From assembly GCA_025738555.1 (NCBI GenBank), contig JAOVFP010000023.1, positions 1,116,001 through 1,180,000 on the forward strand: DNA of 64,000 nt, given 5' to 3'. Within the stretch, counting starts at the first letter, position 1, and each line of letters begins with the position of its first letter. This document shows, piece after piece, positions 47,717 to 59,858 of the stretch. This DNA comes from Cyathus striatus. Lineage: Eukaryota > Basidiomycota > Agaricomycetes > Agaricales > Nidulariaceae. The notes below the pieces were generated by a model, which saw nothing but the letters and a program-made list of their open reading frames with translations, was not told where the DNA came from and searched no databases. The position numbers and the translations under genes are program-made.

Positions 47717-47889
47717 CACCTCAGTCGTTATATCATACAATAACACTGAGGTGAGACTTCTAGCTTATATTCTATTTATATCACTTACTGACATTACATG
47801 TAGTTTACTATTACTTACTACGTGTATAGGTATAGTCGTTATATCATACAATAACACTGAGTTTACTATTACTTACTACGTGTATAGGT
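47717..47889. repeat. Hairpin and nested direct repeats
   Basis: An inverted repeat at 47717-47753 (CACCTCAGT...ACTGAGGTG, extended by GTTAT...ATAAC) can form a stem of about 14 bp with one bulge. Its inner 28 bp (47723-47750) recurs exactly at 47834-47861. A second 29-bp word (47803-47831) recurs exactly at 47861-47889, so the order is A1, spacer, B1, A2, B2. Confidence 0.85.
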
Positions 47890-48062
47890 TATTCCTTTCT
47901 ACACTCTTCACAAGCAATCGGTAAATGCATAAGTATTCATCACGCAAATACTTAAGTAGCTAACAAATAAAAGGGTTGAGTATTTGTTGTAGACATCACC
48001 CTAGTCAATCAAGTTTCCGGTAATAATATTAACATATCCTTTTACACTCTTACAGACACCCC

Positions 48063-48214
48063 AGACAATAGTGAATCGGATCACAGTACATATGGTACAC
48101 CCCGATTTTTAACACCTTTCAAAAAAGATTATTTTGCGCATCGGGGTGAGAACAATATTCTGAATATGCTAAAATTTGTACCATATTTACAACGATCCGA
48201 TTCACCCTTGTCTG
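48063..48214. mobile_element. Foldback, MITE-like element
   Basis: The left arm (48063-48106, starting AGACAATAGTGAATCGGATC) is matched in inverted orientation by the right arm (ending GATCCGATTCACCCTTGTCT at 48214). Further inner matches are TATGGTAC/GTACCATA and CACCCCGAT/ATCGGGGTG. The right arm carries about 38 bp extra. The size is about 150 bp, with no coding capacity. This fits a miniature inverted-repeat element; no clear target duplication was seen. Confidence 0.6.
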
Positions 48215-49040
48215 AGGTGAGACAGCCTTATTCCTTCAAGTTAACATTAATACTTAGTACTTATTATCAACGAGTCACGTACCGGTACCACGTTCTCGGC
48301 TATACTTACTTATGTAACACCGTAAGATGTTGTTTGTTTGACGCTTCCGAAGGAAACATCTACTTGAGTTGTTCTAGGCTCTAACTATATTTCTTTGATG
48401 TAGGTAGTAAATACTTCCTTCCGCTTAGAACATAATCCTTTCTACATCCACCAGCAATTGCGACAAAATGTTATAACATGCGGATACGTCTAATTGAACT
48501 GCTGAAGTTCTTCATACAGAATTGGGAATCTTCATCATGGCTGACGCGGCCAAGACGCCACTCAGCCTCGCCACTGTGCTTTGTTCCTCAAAATTTAAGA
48601 GGGTTCAGCGTTCTTAAGTGCATCAGTAGCCCGCTACATTCCTGCACCACTCTGACATAGCAACTACAGCAATTACAGCAACCTACTCCGGGAAGTATTT
48701 GTTCTATTCCTATATACTTACACTAAGTATATATAGGATGCTAATTATGAGTGAGTCAGTAGTACACTTAGGACCCACTGTGGGTGCTGACTATTGTCCG
48801 TCGGTAAGCGCACCAATATCGCCTTTTATTTCCTGTTCTACTTTGATACTGTTTCTATACGAATACAAGGTAGTGGCTATGGTCAATGTCGCGGCCAATG
48901 CTGTATGCGGCACGATAAAAACGTCAAGTTGTAATTTATTCTCAAAAATCAACTGATATCCTCGCCTTTACCCAGTGCATAACAGCTTTCCACCCCATCC
49001 ACCCCATTCCCAAAGTGATTCTAACCTAACCCCGAAATTC

Positions 49041-50040
49041 ATGGGTGGAAAAACGAAGACTTCCCATCCATTTTCTTGTCCTTCGTTACAGGATGCACCT
49101 ACTACTCATGTTTATGATTCAGGTGACATAATACTACCACCAACAGATGTTCACCAGCAATTCCCTCGAATTGCTGATACTCGTTATCTACCTTCCACAG
49201 CTCTCGAAGAATTTTTGGATGCGTCTGCCAAAGCAGGTGCCAAATATCCACTGTTTCCAAAGAGGATGGAAATAGAAAAACAAGGAAGCCCAGGCAAACT
49301 TTCGATATTGAACTCAATCCAAGGATTGACTTGGTCTTATTTTTCACCTTGTTCTGAAGTAACCGACATTTCTGACAAAAGCCCAAATGATACGCCTTGT
49401 CCTGGTACGAATGATCTGCAAAAACCTATTCCTCTTGAGGAATCAATCAAATCGGATGTTCCCGTTTCTCATCTACCACAAAATTTCATTCCAGTTGTGA
49501 GTCAAGACCACCCGGATTATCAGAAAACGCGCATGCTATACGTAGAAGCTAAGCGGGAGTGTCGAGAATTTGCCAGAGTAAGTTTAACTACTTATATCTT
49601 GTCAAGGATTTACTGATATAAGTACATGTTTCTGCTAGGTATTTTCATCCTTATCCACTGTCAACCATTGTACATTATATTCACTGGCAAAATGTATATG
49701 TGACAGTGCCTTGGGAGCTCTCAACAGTGTATGCAGTTATTTGTATCGGTGGTCCAATCATTGCACCAAGATAAAATGCTGGGATTATGACTCGCTGGCG
49801 TGGTGTGACAGACTGAACAGGCGCATGCTGCAACTGGAAAAGTGAGTGAAATGCCTCGGAAAAGAGAGTCTCTACATTAATTATATGCATTGAAGGATCC
49901 TTCCCAAGATTGGGAAGCTAAGGGACGCATTTGATCCCGATAACCTGTCAAAGCGAAGTTTATGTTATCTTATATACGGAATACGCCTTTATACGATAAA
50001 ACTAGAGAATATCACACTCAAGCTTAATGTACGTTTATAG
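49041..50040 (+). CDS. Uncharacterised protein with Cys/Trp-rich second exon
   Basis: I do not recognise it. The likely start ATG at 49041 gives MGGKTKTSHPFSCPSLQDAP; the open frame extends upstream to about 48975 without another ATG. Exon 1 runs to 49577, ending KRECREFAR at a GTAAGT donor. Exon 2 starts at 49639 and reads VFSSLSTVNHCTLYSLAKCI, then SNHCTKIKCWDYDSLAWCDR, with six or more Cys. A third exon after GTGAGTG...TGAAG encodes ILPKIGKLRDAFDPDNLSKR and ends at TAG 50040. The total is about 330 residues. No signal peptide or membrane span is visible. The spacing of Cys in exon 2 hints at metal binding, but no known finger pattern fits. Confidence 0.6.
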
Positions 50041-51352
50041 TCAGTGGATAAGTCAACGTTCTTCCAGACTCATGCTGCGATGCGGTTTTAGGGATCACTT
50101 GATTATCTGGAGAATGGTTATGCTAAAACGACCGTCGACCAAGCCTCGTTCGCGATAGCCGGCATGACCGGACCATGAACCATGTATACTGATGCTAGTG
50201 AATCCGATGCTCAGCGAGGACATCACTTGCACGGCGCATTCCCGAGGTCTCGAAACTTGCTTCTCTGTTCTGGTGATAGCTCCTGCAGTGCACTCGACCA
50301 GATTCAGATGTTTCATCCAAAACCGGACCAGAACTATTTCAATTCTACGTCATTCATTTCCTCAAACTAGGATTAACGTTGGGTTGGCATGCTCGATTTA
50401 AATAACTATTATCGATGACGCCGCCATGGTTCATTGACTCGGAACAACTTCTACCAAGCCTCTACGCAACAGCTTGTATTTGACCGCGGAATTTTAAGTG
50501 TGACATGGCGTGAATTCGTGTAACGTCGCTGATCGTAGACAAAATATCTCTGGCTTGACTCTGGCTCCCAACTGGCTTCCTGTTAACTTTGCAAAGCCAA
50601 AGTGTTTTGATAAATTTTATAATAACCTTTATTCTCATATTGCGGTTATGATAATGTTCAAACATTCTGAAGCAACCACTGCGCCTTTCTTAGCCTTGTA
50701 TCTTCCAGATTGCGACGCTGCGCATCCTTCAAGTCCGAACTTGGTCACGGAACTAGGGAACCTTGTCGTGTCAATGTATTGTATGCTGATATGGGCAATA
50801 AAGGAGCAATAAAGGAATAAATAATGCGAGGAGGGTTTACGCGCATGGGTACGTACTCAAAATTGGAATTCATTACGACTCTACTCAGTACTCAATTACG
50901 GCTTCATTCTAATCTACTGACCATGGATAAACATAACTTCCACTGTACGCTGGGATCAGAAGCTTCCTCGATGTATGTATCGAGGTCACTCAGTTATCTC
51001 GTAAAGAACTGCACCAGAATAGCTTATCTGTAGTCAGTTGACCTTACCTGGAGCTCCCATGACTGTGGCTAATGCTTCAAAATCTGCCCTGCGCCACTCC
51101 TTCGGGTTATATCTTGCATCGGAGTAGATTATACTACTTGTAAGAAATGGAGCGTGTTGGGAAATTCATTCTGTTTCAGATTTTTACACCGACAAGCATA
51201 CACTGATCGACGAACATGACGGCGTTGTGACGGCCCGGTTGTGTGTAGAACGCTCTCCTTTCTGACTTTCTAGGGTCTGGAAATAGAACGGATGTCCAAG
51301 CCTTAAATATGGGTTGCTTCGACAGTGCCATACGGTATACTTCTTAACCGCT
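50041..51352. other. Intergenic region without a recognised gene
   Basis: About 1.3 kb. Only short open frames without motifs. It is the upstream region of the sugar transporter; no specific regulatory site was recognised. Confidence 0.45.
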
Positions 51353-54300
51353 ATGGCTGGAGGTGCTGCTGTTGCTACTGGAACTAACGTGACCAGCTAT
51401 GGACATTTACTCGATCCAAGGCCATGGTATAAAAACCGACGTATGTAATAATCAACCCCCGGATGTATAATATTCTGATGTCCCATAGGTTTGATATTGC
51501 TTAATCTCTGGATTGCTATCCTGTCAGTTGTGGCCAACTTTAACATCGCTTGAACATTACAACAACTGCCAATGCTCATATTTCTTCAGGTTAATTACCT
51601 CATCTACGAACGGCTATGATGGTTAGTTGAATGACTATATGTATCTTCACCACAAGTCTGAAATGGACGCGAATTTTCAGGCAGCATGATGAGTATGCTT
51701 GGTCATGTTTTAACTTCCAGTGCTCTGAAAAACTATAGACGGTCTTCAGTCACTTCAACAGTGGAGAGATGCCTTCCACAACCCCACGGGTGGAGCTGTA
51801 CGCCCGCGCTATACCCTTTCATCCACTATATCTCACACTATCTATAGCTTGGCCTATTGAATGCCATCCAGGTAATGGATCAAATACCGTACTACTGCGT
51901 TCAACTCCATTTTAAAATAAAATAAAATATTCTTAGAACATCGGTTCACTCTGTGGATTGCCTTTCGCACCATACATGGCAGATATTCTTGGACGACGAA
52001 CAAATGTCGTCTTCGGAGCTTCTGTTATGATCGCAGCCACTGTGGTTCAGACCGCCTCTCAGAATGTACATATGTTCATTGGAGCGAGGTTTGTTTTTGC
52101 ATTGACGAAAGGACAGTCATACACTTATACCGAATCATTGCATATTTAGATGGCTAATCGGCTTTGGATTGACCTTCGCAACTACTGGTTCTCCAATGTT
52201 AATTTCCGAGCTGGCTTACCCAAGTAGGATACAGTTATCCTTCTACAGCGCAAAACTAATACATGATTTACACGTTACAGGTCAAAGGGGCCAACTCACA
52301 TCTCTGTACAACAGTCTTTGGTAAGCTTAATCTACTCATCTTCCTATCATTTTATTTAATCTGTATGATCTGTAGGATTTTAGGAAGTATTATGTATGTT
52401 CATGTTACTTCCAACTCATTTATATACTTGTTGATGCTTCGAGTTCAACAGCGCGGCTTGGACAGTGCGTATTGTGTTATCTGACAATAGGATATTTGGT
52501 GAAGAAGCTACAGACGTTCGGCACATTCCACATTCCGTCGAGTTGGTCATGGAGGGTCCCATCTGCTGTCCAAGGATTACCGTCCATAATTCAGATCTTC
52601 ACGATATGGTTTGTTCCAGAATCCCCTCGGTGGCTAATGAGTAAAGGAAGGTAGGAAGATTTTAGCGAGTGTATTCAAATTATCCTGCCTTCATTATTTA
52701 TTTTAGAGACAAAGAAGCTTTGAGAACTTTGGCATATTATCATGCTAACGGCGACGAGTAAGTCCCTATTTTTGCTCTACGCTGCTAGGTACCCTTAAAT
52801 ATATTCAATTAGGACAGATCCGCTGGTTGAGTATGAGTACCGGGAAATCAAAACTGCAATTGCATTGGATAATGAAGTGGCTAATCAGACCAGTTGGCTG
52901 GACTTGTTCAAGACACCTGGGAACAGAAGGCGTGTTCGAATTATTATTGCAATCGCCTTTTTCTCTCAATGGTCTGGAAATGGATTGATGTATGTTTTCA
53001 TGTTGTTACTGATATCACTTAACCTGATACGGTCTCTCATAGATCGTACTGTTGGTGGATGTCATTCTCCCCGCATGAACGTATTTAACACATTGCAGAT
53101 CTGAACAAGGTCCTCGATGCTATTGGAAGTGAGACATTGTTATACTATTTAACACAAACTTTGGCAGTCCGAACTGATAGACCGTGTCTAGTAACCGACA
53201 CTACGGTTCAACTTCTCATTGTAGGCACCACTCTTTTACATGCAACATGCAGACTAAGTTGACGATATAAGAACGGGATCCTTAACATCTACAACATTAT
53301 CATATGCATTTTTGCCTCTATTTTCTGTGATAAAATTGGAAGACGTCCGCTGTTCCTCATATCTACTGGAGGTGTGACTTTGGTTGATTCGTTTGCTAAT
53401 GTGACACTTACTCAAGCTAAGGCATGCTTCTTTTCTGGACACTCGAAACTGTCTGCTTTGCGCTGTATTCGGAGCATGGCACTCAAGCAGCCGCACATAC
53501 GTTCATCGCAATGATATGTAAGTAGGCCTTCATTTATCCCAGCGCGTCAGACATTAATGATCTATGTAAAGTTTTATTCACTACGTTTTGTAAGTTTCCA
53601 CCATTTATTGCGGCCAAAAATATGAAATAATACTTCTTAGATGCGGTATGCGCCGACTTCGATTGATAGAAAATTTGAAAGCCACACTTACTAATAAATT
53701 ACAGCTGGCCTATTCGCCTTTGATTATAACGTGAGCCCGATTTATTTGATCTTCAAATAGTTCCATACTTAGTGTTTGCGTAGGTACACCGTCGAGATTC
53801 TTCCATACGGATTGCGTTCCAAAGGATTGACGCTGTTCAACTTCACCGTGTCTCTGTCTCTCATCTTTAATCAGTAAGTTTGTCGCGTGTCATGACGAAA
53901 TGACTTCCGCCTTACACTGTCAATTCAGATATGTTAATCCAATTGCTCTCCAAGCGTGCGTCTATACATTATATTCGTATATGTGCGATCTTACCAGACT
54001 TTCAGGATAACTTGGAAATATTATGTATGTTCCATCTTCTGGCATTGATCCCTTTAAATAAAAACTTAAATCACAGACGGTGTACATCGCTTGGCTGACA
54101 TTTGAGTTTGTTTTCATTTACTTCTTCCTAGTGGAGACCAAGAATGTACGCTGTTGCTGTTCAGATTCTTTCCTTTTGTGCTCAAACTTATATCTATATC
54201 TAGCGCACCCTTGAAGAGACAGCAGCGTACGTTTATTATCTATAGTACTTGCGAATGATTGGCTCATCACGGCTCTCGCAGACTATTCGACGGAGATGAT

Positions 54301-54402
54301 ACGGTTGCTATGATCACCAATCAGCCAGTAAATAAGGGAAGAGAAGGCAGCTCAGCTGATATGAGGATAGATGACTTCAAAGAGAAAGATATCATAACGT
54401 AG
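51353..54402 (+). CDS. MFS sugar transporter (hexose/lactose permease family)
   Basis: Twelve-span sugar:proton symporter of the plasma membrane. The start ATG at 51353 gives MAGGAAVATGTNVTSYGHLL. Signatures in order: the first span with SSTNGYDGSMMNGLQSLQQW, ADILGRRTNVVFGASVMIAA, WLIGFGLTFATTGSPMLISE, QRGQLTSLYNSLW, SSWSWRVPSAVQGLPSIIQI, the diagnostic VPESPRWLMSKGR, FFSQWSGNGLISYYLNKVLD, CDKIGRRPLFLISTGG, VEILPYGLRSKGLTLFNFTV and VETKNRTLEE near the end. It has about 19 introns, several exons of under 30 nt and one of 8 nt (53043-53050). All reconstructed joins keep the frame. The C-terminal tail is short and polar (MRIDDFKEKDIIT). Substrate is not determinable; homologues transport hexoses, disaccharides or quinate. 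Confidence 0.9.
53043..53050 (+). other. 8-nt microexon in the sugar transporter gene
   Basis: ATCGTACT lies between an intron ending CTCATAG and one starting GTTGGT and ending ACATTGCAG. Joined with GGATTGAT and ATCTGAACAAG it yields GLISYYLNKVL, which is the conserved text of this transporter family. Skipping it would shift the frame. Confidence 0.8.
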
Positions 54403-54662
54403 GCAAGGCGGCAAATAGGCGGAAGCAACGAAAGTTTCATTATTGTGTACATATAAGTTTGAACGCTTCAGGATAGTATAAGTAGCATGGCTACATGTAA
54501 AACTGTGGATGCAATAAATAAACTGTTGGTGTAAAATTTAATACATGGGAGGTAGCATGCAGGCAAAGGATGATTCGCGTTGAATTGCTGGTGATTTCGA
54601 TGAGGATGAACTGGAAAGAAACAAGGAATTAGCTTTATAGTTAAAACAAGCTACTGCTATAT

Positions 54663-55358
54663 TTACAAAGTAGCGGCGATCATCCAGGCTTCATGTCGGA
54701 AAGCTGTAACAGCCTCTGTATCTGCATCGCGGTCCGCTCTCCAAGCTCTCTTCTCCATCATGTACGCAAGGTCACTGAATCCGTGGGAGCAATACACATG
54801 CGCAGCCGGATAAGCGGTTTGTATTTCGCGATGTGTGAAGATGGTCTCGAGATATTCCCCGCCGGTAGTAGGATAGCTCTCCATGTAGGCCCGCACGGTT
54901 TGCAGATAAGCACAGCCGAAATGCTCTTCTTGATGTGTGTTTGCGGTTGAACTTGAGCAATCCGACGCTGCGTCTGACTATAGAACATCGTGACATCAGT
55001 TAGTATGCACATTGGATGCTAAGATAGCAACTACTCTTACATGGTAGCTCGGGTCCTCCGCCATCTCGTCGCCGTGGACGTTTACGCCTGCTGGTTCGGA
55101 GGTTGTGTTTGTTGATTTCTTTCTCCATAAAATAGGTTAGTATAACTATACCGGCAACAATTGAAGTACATGCTCACTTCTTTATCTATTGCAATGTTCA
55201 TAGTTTCAAGTAATTGACACAGATCAATCTCAGATGGAACCTCCTAAGCAAAGATTCCATTATAAATGAGTCAAAAATGGGATACGATTACAAACAGGAG
55301 GAACCAGTAGACTTACATGATGCTGAATAAATATTGTTTCGTTACCACTGGCGAACAT
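54663..55358 (-). CDS. Uncharacterised conserved-looking protein, four exons
   Basis: Reassembled from four exons on the minus strand. The ATG at 55358 gives MFASGNETIFIQHH. Then EVPSEIDLCQLLETMNIAID, then KKSTNTTSEPAGVNVHGDEM and EDPSYH. The last exon runs from SDAASDCSSSTANTHQEEHF through GCAYLQTVRAYMESYPTTGG, THREIQTAYPAAHVYCSHGF and AYMMEKRAWRADRDADTEAV to AWMIAATL. All three introns have GT-AG ends. The length is about 195 residues, with no signal peptide or membrane span. I cannot assign a family. The consistent splicing and the long final exon support a real gene; expression evidence is lacking. Confidence 0.6.
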
Positions 55359-56131
55359 GTCGAATAACCAGCACGGAGTACAGTACAGTGGTGGGAGGGA
55401 TGGATTTCTTGGAGATAATTCGCCCAATCCCTGTGTTTTTGTATTGTCGTTCTAATGGCATGCTCGATCAGTCATCGTTTCCACTTCGTGACTCCGAGCC
55501 TCATGTGCAAAGCACGTCTTAGGGCATCTCAAGGCGCGGAGTGGAGATGCCTTGTGTGATAAGCTAAAAGTAGAAGATGACCTGAGATCAACCCTGAGAT
55601 AGTCTCAGATAGCCCGAAACTATTAAAGAGAATATCGTAGTTGGGACAAGTAAGAAACCAAGCAAGAGAAAGTTGAGAGCAAAAACCACGCACTCGTATA
55701 AGTCAAGCTCAAGCTCAGTATTGGTCTCTGCGATTAAGCGCTGTAGAAATTAGTTCGTAGCAAGCATAGACTGCGCGTCAACATTCAAACATTCAACCCT
55801 GAGCGGCGCATGTGTATGCTTCTTGAACCGCAGGTTGCGGGTATATGCTGGGTGTATGAGGGTTGAAACGTTAACATTGACAATACAAAAGCGCATCGTG
55901 TCTGCAATGTGTTGGCAGTGCTAGTGATCATGCACATTGCAATGCTTGGCCTGTTGTAATCATCCGAGTAATGACTTTGATTCGCTTCGCTCGATCCGTA
56001 AACGTGACAAATCGTAATATTATTGTATACTTAATCTCTAATAACACCCTACATAACATACATCATCTCCAAATATCGAAACAAATCAGATAGCAATATT
56101 AATAGCGTAAAGGGTATCTAGAATAAATGTT
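55359..56131. other. Intergenic region
   Basis: About 0.8 kb between the start of the small unknown gene and the 3' end of the potassium transporter, which points left. No gene or repeat is seen. Confidence 0.45.
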
Positions 56132-59100
56132 CTAAGTGATTTGCGCTGAGGGATAAATAACGGTGCCGTCATGCTCCGTGCTGCTGTCGGCGCTACTGTG
56201 TTCTTGCGCTTGATGTTCCTCGTCATCCATATGGGGTTTCCTCCATCGAGAAGACGCAGCGTCGTCCATAACTTTCGAACGTTGACTGACATTAGACGCA
56301 GAGACTCCGTAGTCATTCGGTGCCACCTGGCTTCTTTCGTCGGGTTCTTGTTTGAATTCATTTGGCACCATAACGGCACGGTCGATTGCAACAGGCAATC
56401 CACGATGACGGCCACGGATCATCACTACGCAAACGATCAACTTAGAAAGAGGATGAAATGCGCCAGAAAGAGAGTAATTTTGCTGCAACACGATGTAAGG
56501 ATATTTCTTTCTGCAGGGGAGTTTTATCTTACATCTGGTATCCCCAAACTCAGACCAACGGTACCATATGCGGAGACCAGTTCGAAGACTAAAATAAGTT
56601 AGAAAAAATGACAACGCGTAGAATAAGCATAGTACTCACTAACAGTGAATATATTGAACCAGCCAAAAGACGCAGGGTCGTCAAGGTGTCGGCGCTGGTA
56701 CAGATAATTAGTAAGTCCCAAGTAGAAGGCGAATCCAGTTGCTCACCTCAATTATGCACACTAAGAACACAGCAAGTCCTAGCCACCACATATCTGTAGG
56801 TATGGTCAAGATAGTTTATATCTTAGATTAGATAAAAGCAAACCAAATGCAAGCTGTTTCCTCATATGCATAGCTAAGTATTTACTCCAAACCGTCATAC
56901 GAGAGCCTTCTGGTTTAAAATTTTCGTCTTCATCGTCATCCTCGTCACCAGGGAAGATTCCAAGGGACTGCTCCTCATATACGTTCGTAGATCTTACGCT
57001 AATTTACGAGTTAATACAAATAATGGCGATTGTCAGCGGATGTAGCGCACCTCATAGCAATAGGATCTAGGTAAAACGATTAGTAAATTATATAAAATGT
57101 CAACAAACTACCACTCACAGACACTAATGTACATCATAATAACATATAACACTCTGTAACGGACGATGAGAATTCCGCAGCGAAAATAACGCTAAAAGCC
57201 TCTTACTTTACTGCAGGCGCTAACAACGCTAGCGAAACAGCGCCAAATCCAGCCGCTCTAACTGCAACTGCTTGCAAGAATCCGATAAGAAACCTCACAT
57301 TAAGTGGAATACTTTCTATATCACTGGTTCCTATGTCAAGAACCATGAAGAAAAACCAATCCGTGAATCTATAGCGAGAGTCAGTGAGAGCTCCGGATAG
57401 AGTGTTTCTACATACGTAAGTCCCAAAACAATTGTGAGCAAAAACCAAGTTTGATGTGAAGGAAATAAATAAATAAAACAGCGACGTGGATGGTCCAGTA
57501 AGAAATGAAGCGTTTCGTCCAGTTGCGAATTCTCGGGGCATAACTTGCTCGTACACCAGCTAAAAGAACGTGTGAGATTGGTAGATGCAGAACCACAATG
57601 GGATATTCACATCATAAAGCGTAAGCTGAAATCATAAAACTATGTCAGAAAGAGTTATCTTTACAAGCCGTTCTTATCAACTTACAATATCGGCTACAGA
57701 AGAAATGATCAAAGAAACATTCATATAAAACAGAACAGCCACGTACGAAGGCAGTATTTCCAGCAAGAATTAATAAAGTCATGAAGGCAATAACAGGGTA
57801 TGCCCTTTGAAATGGAACCATAGATTGGTCAACAAGAGACATGCCGGTGTTCGTGTATGACGAGACTACTATAAAAGCAGAAAACCAAACAGGAGAAATG
57901 ACGCGGTGCTGTCGTGGGGGAATAAAAATTTCGTGCCACTTCTTGGCCGAAATGTAGGGAGCAATAACCGAGAAACCAATTATCTGAATGCCAAAATGAT
58001 ACTAGAATAATATGGTATTAGACAGAATAAGATCAATAGGATTTGATATAACATACGGCAGGGAGAATATACAACAGTGCATTTAAAGCACGGTATTCGA
58101 CACTTTTTAGCTCCTCCAACTGTTCTGATGTCTGAATATGAAACGTAGAATTCCGTCCCACCAAAGCATTGGACGAAAGATAGGGGGCATGACGACCTGC
58201 TCCTGAGCGAGCTTGATCACGATTGGACACCAGAGACATGGTAGCAGGAATGGTCATTGTACGTTCCAGCTTCTGCTTCACATCAGGAAATAACATCAGG
58301 AAAAGCGACTTTGCCAAATGATGTGGCATAAGGAATCCACCAAATCCACGGTGCTTTAAGCTTTTTTTCGAAAGGTGGGTGAGATGGGTATGGGTGGTGT
58401 GTACCGTACCTCCAGTGATTCCAGTCCTGCCAGTGAATCCAGTAGCATGAGTTTGCACGGTCATGTTAGGCATGAGAGGATGACCCCTTAATGATTCTGT
58501 TGTCCAAAAACTGTCAGTAAGATCATTCAAGAATATAGGAAAACTTACTGCGATCACCATGTTCAGGAGAGTGCACAGTAGCATCTACACGACGAGGCGG
58601 AACATGTTCATTGATCGCACCCATTTCCCACCGACCTCTTCTAATGGGACCATGAGTTGAATGATGTGGGTCCGGTGCGAATTCAATGGTCTGGGTACGA
58701 GGGAATACTGGGCCTCTGGAAGTTGTACTTCCAGCACCATCCATCACAGTATCGTATCTATGCATTCGCGCTAAGATATTTTGGTGAGATAGAGGTTACG
58801 GAAAATTTATTCGGGTTGAACACACCTGCGGCAGGAGAAGGAGGTCGGGATGCAACACCAGGATCTGAAATCCGGCGTGCGCGTTTTCTTAAAGATGGCC
58901 AATCAATTTAAATAAAAAAGAAGTAAAATAACGAAGCGAACCCAGGAACAGCTACAGCGGGTTGCATGACTTGATTTGACGTGACGTTCTGCTTCTCATC
59001 GACCGGATGGTTTGAGGTCACCGACATACGTCGGCCAGTATTACTATGTACACTAGGCATTTTGTGAAGTATTGCCTTTCCTTCTGAAACCCACCCACTA

Positions 59101-59858
59101 GGATTGACAGGCCTTGGCGCGTCGTCCATCCGGCGAATCATGTCAGGCCTGACTTTGCGAGTCCCATGTGCCTTTTCGGACTTCGACTCCTTCCCCTCGC
59201 TCTCTTCAATGGTGAGTGCTAGTCCTTCATTTGGACGGAACATGGCCGCGAGCTGTCTCTTCCAATTATGGTCGGTACCGAATATGTGGTCATCTGACCT
59301 TCTAGCGGCCGCAGCTTCTATAATGTGCTGGAATTTACGCGCGAAATAGTATCTGAGATAAAATTAGTTTAAAGCTTTAGAAGTATGTAGTCGGCTAATG
59401 ACGTACCTGCGAATTAGCACCATGAACCAGGAGACTACGACCTGATTAGATAGAGTTAATACAGGCGCAGGATATCTTAAGGCACAGGAAAGCGTACAGG
59501 GCTCCCAATGGACATTAAGATGAATAGAATAACCTGTTGCCATGTCGTCACAGAGCTCAGGTCGACAGTAGCCAAACCACAGACAGTAATTGCGCTAACG
59601 CAATTAAACAGACAGTCGATGTACGTGATCTTGGTCTCTCCATTGCTAGCATAGAAGATAAGCGAGGCGAAGGTCGGCGTAAAAGTGCTGCGCAAATACT
59701 GTCAAGAAAAAAAAGGAATGGCAGCATAAGGGTTTCACTCACAAGAAGAGTAGATGAACTCGGAAGAAGTTGAGGTTCTTTGCAATGCTCCTCCATATAC
59801 CTCCTGCTTTTTCGTGCTGCGATGCAGTAGTGTAAGGTTGAGAGCGCACTGAGGGCAT
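56132..59858 (-). CDS. TRK1: TRK-family high-affinity potassium transporter
   Basis: Plasma-membrane K+ uptake protein with four pore (M-P-M) units. The start ATG at 59858 gives MPSVRSQPYTTASQHEKAGG, followed by IWRSIAKNLNFFRVHLLFF. The four selectivity glycines are visible: SAITVCGLATVDLSSVTTWQ (P1), IVVSSYTNTGMSLVDQSMVP (P2), AVAVRAAGFGAVSLALLAPA (P3) and LVSAYGTVGLSLGIPD (P4). A hydrophilic loop of about 300 residues between M1-P-M2 and the second unit (EGKESKSEKAHGTRKVRPDM; GRTGITGGTVHTTHTHLTHL) is usual for fungal TRK. The C-terminus after GRHRGLPVAIDRAVMVP is polar and acidic. About ten GT-AG introns; the reconstructed joins I checked keep the frame. The start was chosen over other ATGs because only it reads into IWRSIAKNL. 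Confidence 0.93.

Larger units (their letters stand above)
47315..49040. other. Intergenic region containing hairpin, direct repeats and a foldback element
   Basis: About 1.7 kb of AT-rich sequence with no supported gene. It contains the two repeat structures listed separately (47717-47889 and 48063-48214). The frames at 48166-48384 and 48699-48956 show no domain. Confidence 0.5.
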
